The position numbers were made by a program, and so were the translations under genes. Below the pieces are notes generated by a model, which was not told the origin of the DNA, did no database searches, and saw only the letters and a program-made list of their open reading frames with translations. Shown here in pieces: positions 61,819 to 64,000 of a stretch of DNA of 64,000 nucleotides. The first letter of the stretch is position 1, and each line of letters begins with the position of its first letter. The DNA comes from Gemmatimonadaceae bacterium. GTDB taxonomy: Bacteria > Gemmatimonadota > Gemmatimonadetes > Gemmatimonadales > Gemmatimonadaceae. The stretch spans positions 428,955-492,954 of the forward strand of contig JADLCY010000002.1 in assembly GCA_020846935.1 (NCBI GenBank), read 5' to 3'.

Positions 61819-63225
61819 CTACTGGCCCGCTCGCGCGCGCCCACGCAGGTAGAATCCCACGCCAGCGCCCACGAACAGCAGTGCGCCACCCACCACCTTG
61901 AGCTCGAACAGCCACACACTGAGCGTACCGGCCGGCGGGATGCAGGCCACGATCATCGCGAACAGCGTGAGCCCGAGCCCGCAAAGTCCGGTCACGATCC
62001 GCAGGGCGCGCCGCGGTGCGCCGGCGCCGCCGGCAACCTTGAGGTAGGCCAGGAACAGGTAGACGAACGGGATGAAGTAGATCAGGAGCATCGTGTCCAG
62101 CAGGATCAGGTACGCGCGCTCCACTGTGGTCCCGCGACCCAGCACCGACAGCAGCAGGAACAGGGTCGACAGTCCGGCCTGCACGAGGATCGCGACCCAG
62201 GGCGTCTTCCACCGCGGGTGGATGTGCCCAAAGGCCGGCGGCAGGTAGCGATCGATGCCGATCATGAACGCCACGCGCGCCGGGCCGATCAGCCACGCGC
62301 CCACGCCCCCGATGTTGCCTATGGTGTAGAGCAGCGCGCACGCGGGCACGAGCCAGCCCAGCGTCGTGCCGCTCGCGACCGCGGCCGCCTGGATCGCCTG
62401 CAGGAATCCGGACACGACGTTGACGTCGCGCTGCGGAATCACCCACAGCACCACGAGCGTGCCGACGATGTAGATGAATGCGATGAGCGCCGCCGAGATG
62501 GCCACCGCGCGTGGCAACGATCGACGCGGATCACGGATCTCGTCGTTGAGCGTCGCCGACAGTTCGATCCCGGAGAAGGCGAACGCGACCGACGCCCACA
62601 GGTTGAGTTCGGGCAGCGCGGTGAGGTCCGGCGTGATCGATGCCAGCGTGATCGGGTTGGCCGCGGGTTGCCTGGTGGCGACAACCACGCCTAACGCGAT
62701 GAGCGCGAGCCCGGGCAGGTAAGTGGCCACGGCGCCGACGTTCTGCAGCCACTTGCCGGCCTGCAGGCCAACAATGTTGATCGCCACCGCCATCCACAGC
62801 ATCACCAGCGTGGTGCCCAGCACGTAGCCCCAGCTGGCTTCGAGTCCCGAACCACCCTTGCCGATGGCGTACGTGAACATCGCCGCGGTCGCGATGAGCA
62901 GGTTGGCCGGGTACAGCACGTTGTTGATCCAGTAGCACCAGCCGGCGATGAAGCCGTGGCCCTCGCCAAAGGTCCGCTTGGTCCAGACGTACATGCCGCC
63001 CTGCGCGGGCTGGTGCACGGAGAACCAGCTGACGACAAGCCCGAGCGGCAGAAAGAACAGCAGGCCGGCCAGGAGCCACAGGGTCAGCGCACTCGGCCCC
63101 GCGGCCGCCGACGTGGCCATCCATCGCAGCGACAGCACCGCCACGAGGTTGAGCAGTACCAGGTCGCGCACGCCCATCGACCTGGGGAGCGCGAGCGATG
63201 GTGCCGTCCCTTCGGTCGAGGGCAT
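61819..63225 (-). CDS. APC-superfamily amino-acid permease
   Basis: A 468-residue transporter with about 12 membrane spans. It starts MPSTEGTAPSLALPRSMGVR and has the substrate-site segment VAFAFSGIELSATLNDEIRD, typical of glutamate:GABA-antiporter-like and related APC permeases. ATG 63225 overlaps the aminotransferase stop by one base (TGATG), so import and transamination of an amino acid are probably linked. Confidence 0.9.
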   Translation of the reverse strand: MPSTEGTAPSLALPRSMGVRDLVLLNLVAVLSLRWMATSAAAGPSALTLWLLAGLLFFLPLGLVVSWFSVHQPAQGGMYVWTKRTFGEGHGFIAGWCYWINNVLYPANLLIATAAMFTYAIGKGGSGLEASWGYVLGTTLVMLWMAVAINIVGLQAGKWLQNVGAVATYLPGLALIALGVVVATRQPAANPITLASITPDLTALPELNLWASVAFAFSGIELSATLNDEIRDPRRSLPRAVAISAALIAFIYIVGTLVVLWVIPQRDVNVVSGFLQAIQAAAVASGTTLGWLVPACALLYTIGNIGGVGAWLIGPARVAFMIGIDRYLPPAFGHIHPRWKTPWVAILVQAGLSTLFLLLSVLGRGTTVERAYLILLDTMLLIYFIPFVYLFLAYLKVAGGAGAPRRALRIVTGLCGLGLTLFAMIVACIPPAGTLSVWLFELKVVGGALLFVGAGVGFYLRGRARAGQ

Positions 63226-64000
63226 CACGGGGCGGCGTGGGCGCACTCGGCGATGCAGGCGTCGAGCATCGCGAGTCCGCGGTCGACGTCTTCGGCGTCG
63301 ATCACGAGCGGAGGGGCAAGACGCAACGCGCTGTGACCGGCGCCGAGCAGGAGGAGTCCGCGCGAAAAGGCCAGGTCCACGATGCGCCTGACGAGTGCGC
63401 CATCGGGCTCGCGCGTCACGCGATCGCGCACGAACTCCAGGCCGGCCATCAGTCCCACGCCGCGCACGTCGCCGATGCACTCGTGCCGCTCCATGAGCCG
63501 CCGTGCTCCGTCCAGGAGCCGCTGCCCCTGAATGGCCGCGTTGGCCATGAGCTCTCGTTCGACCAGCTCGATGGTAGCGAGTGCGGCTGCGCAACAGACC
63601 GGATTGCCGCCGAACGTCGAGCCGTGGGCCCCGTGGCCCCAGTTGTCGACCGTCTCGCGCACGATCATCGCACCGATCGGCATCCCGGATCCCAGGCCCT
63701 TGGCCGACAGGAGGATGTCGGGCTCGACGCCCTCGTGTTCACAGGCAAACATGCGACCGGTGCGCCCGATGCCGCTCTGCACCTCGTCGAACACGAGCAG
63801 GATGCCGTGCCGATCGCACAGCTCGCGCAGGCCGGTGAGGAACCCAGGCGGCGGCACGATGTATCCGCCTTCGCCCTGTACCGGCTCCACGAAGATGGCC
63901 GCGACGTCGCGGGGGCTCAGGTGCCGCTGGAACAGGTCGTGTTCAATGGAGCTGACGCACGCCAGGTGGCACTGCTGGCGGTGCGCACAGTGGCGGCACC
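63225..64000 (-). CDS. Class III aminotransferase (partial, N-terminus outside window)
   Basis: The visible 258 residues cover the large PLP domain and the C-terminal domain. Seen are AIFVEPVQGEGGYIVPP, LLVFDEVQSGIGRTG (PLP-binding Asp), LLSAKGLGSGMPIGAM (Schiff-base Lys) and HGSTFGGNPVCCAAALATIE. The closest type is the 4-aminobutyrate / acetylornithine group. A Cys-rich stretch (CRHCAHRQQCHLAC) precedes SIEHDLFQR, as in archaeal-like members of this group. It is the first gene of a pair with the permease gene. Confidence 0.92.
   Translation of the reverse strand, partial: CRHCAHRQQCHLACVSSIEHDLFQRHLSPRDVAAIFVEPVQGEGGYIVPPPGFLTGLRELCDRHGILLVFDEVQSGIGRTGRMFACEHEGVEPDILLSAKGLGSGMPIGAMIVRETVDNWGHGAHGSTFGGNPVCCAAALATIELVERELMANAAIQGQRLLDGARRLMERHECIGDVRGVGLMAGLEFVRDRVTREPDGALVRRIVDLAFSRGLLLLGAGHSALRLAPPLVIDAEDVDRGLAMLDACIAECAHAAP

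Overview
The window is high-GC bacterial DNA with dense, mostly compact genes. It most resembles a Gemmatimonadota (or similar soil bacterium) chromosome. This is an inference from gene content: FtsX/MacB-type 'orphan' duplicated permeases, one coupled to a PadR regulator, a VPS10/sortilin-type propeller exoprotein, secreted S10 and beta-lactamase-like hydrolases, CARDB/dockerin-type secreted proteins and a GlnRS. No rRNA or tRNA gene and no CRISPR array was recognised.

Layout. 0-10.5 kb: hydrolase tail, PD40 lipoprotein, LytTR membrane regulator, DUF3883 nuclease-like protein, YCII protein, a large VPS10/BNR exoprotein, a GntR/FadR regulator, relics of a multicopper oxidase and an amidohydrolase, and an S10 carboxypeptidase. 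10.9-24 kb: a cluster of nucleic-acid and stress-related genes. These are a TM0106-type nuclease-helicase, a MerR-VWA pair with a clear dyad operator, a fused PafBC-like double-WYL regulator, a DGQHR-domain protein, a DUF2779 nuclease-like protein and an FHA-PrsW membrane protease. 24-35 kb: SnoaL-like protein, DUF2934 protein, a serine beta-lactamase-like gene broken by one TGA, PadR plus a duplicated permease, a TPR lipoprotein, a sulfatase-superfamily membrane enzyme and a second permease. 35-41 kb: glnS and a DUF4173 membrane protein with a dyad over its promoter.

39.3-46 kb is the most interesting segment. An operon of three overlapping minus-strand genes encodes a SIR2-TIR fusion, an nSTAND ATPase and a GYF-RDD membrane protein. 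Its 3' end overlaps convergently with a plus-strand SLOG plus membrane-effector gene. I propose it as a candidate NAD-depleting / nucleotide-sensing conflict (anti-phage) locus. A nitroreductase / PaaK-like ligase pair diverges from it.

48.9-50.2 kb holds a truncated permease fused to the right end of an IS66-like element. 50.7-58.5 kb is one 2,595-residue secreted lipase-like protein with 12 CARDB repeats, three Cys-paired B-repeat modules and a dockerin-like end. It is translationally coupled to a small lipoprotein. 59-64 kb: DUF3830 protein, esterase, outer-membrane-like protein, VOC protein, amino-acid permease, and a class III aminotransferase cut by the window edge. Several convergent gene pairs are separated by strong GC hairpins that probably act as bidirectional terminators.
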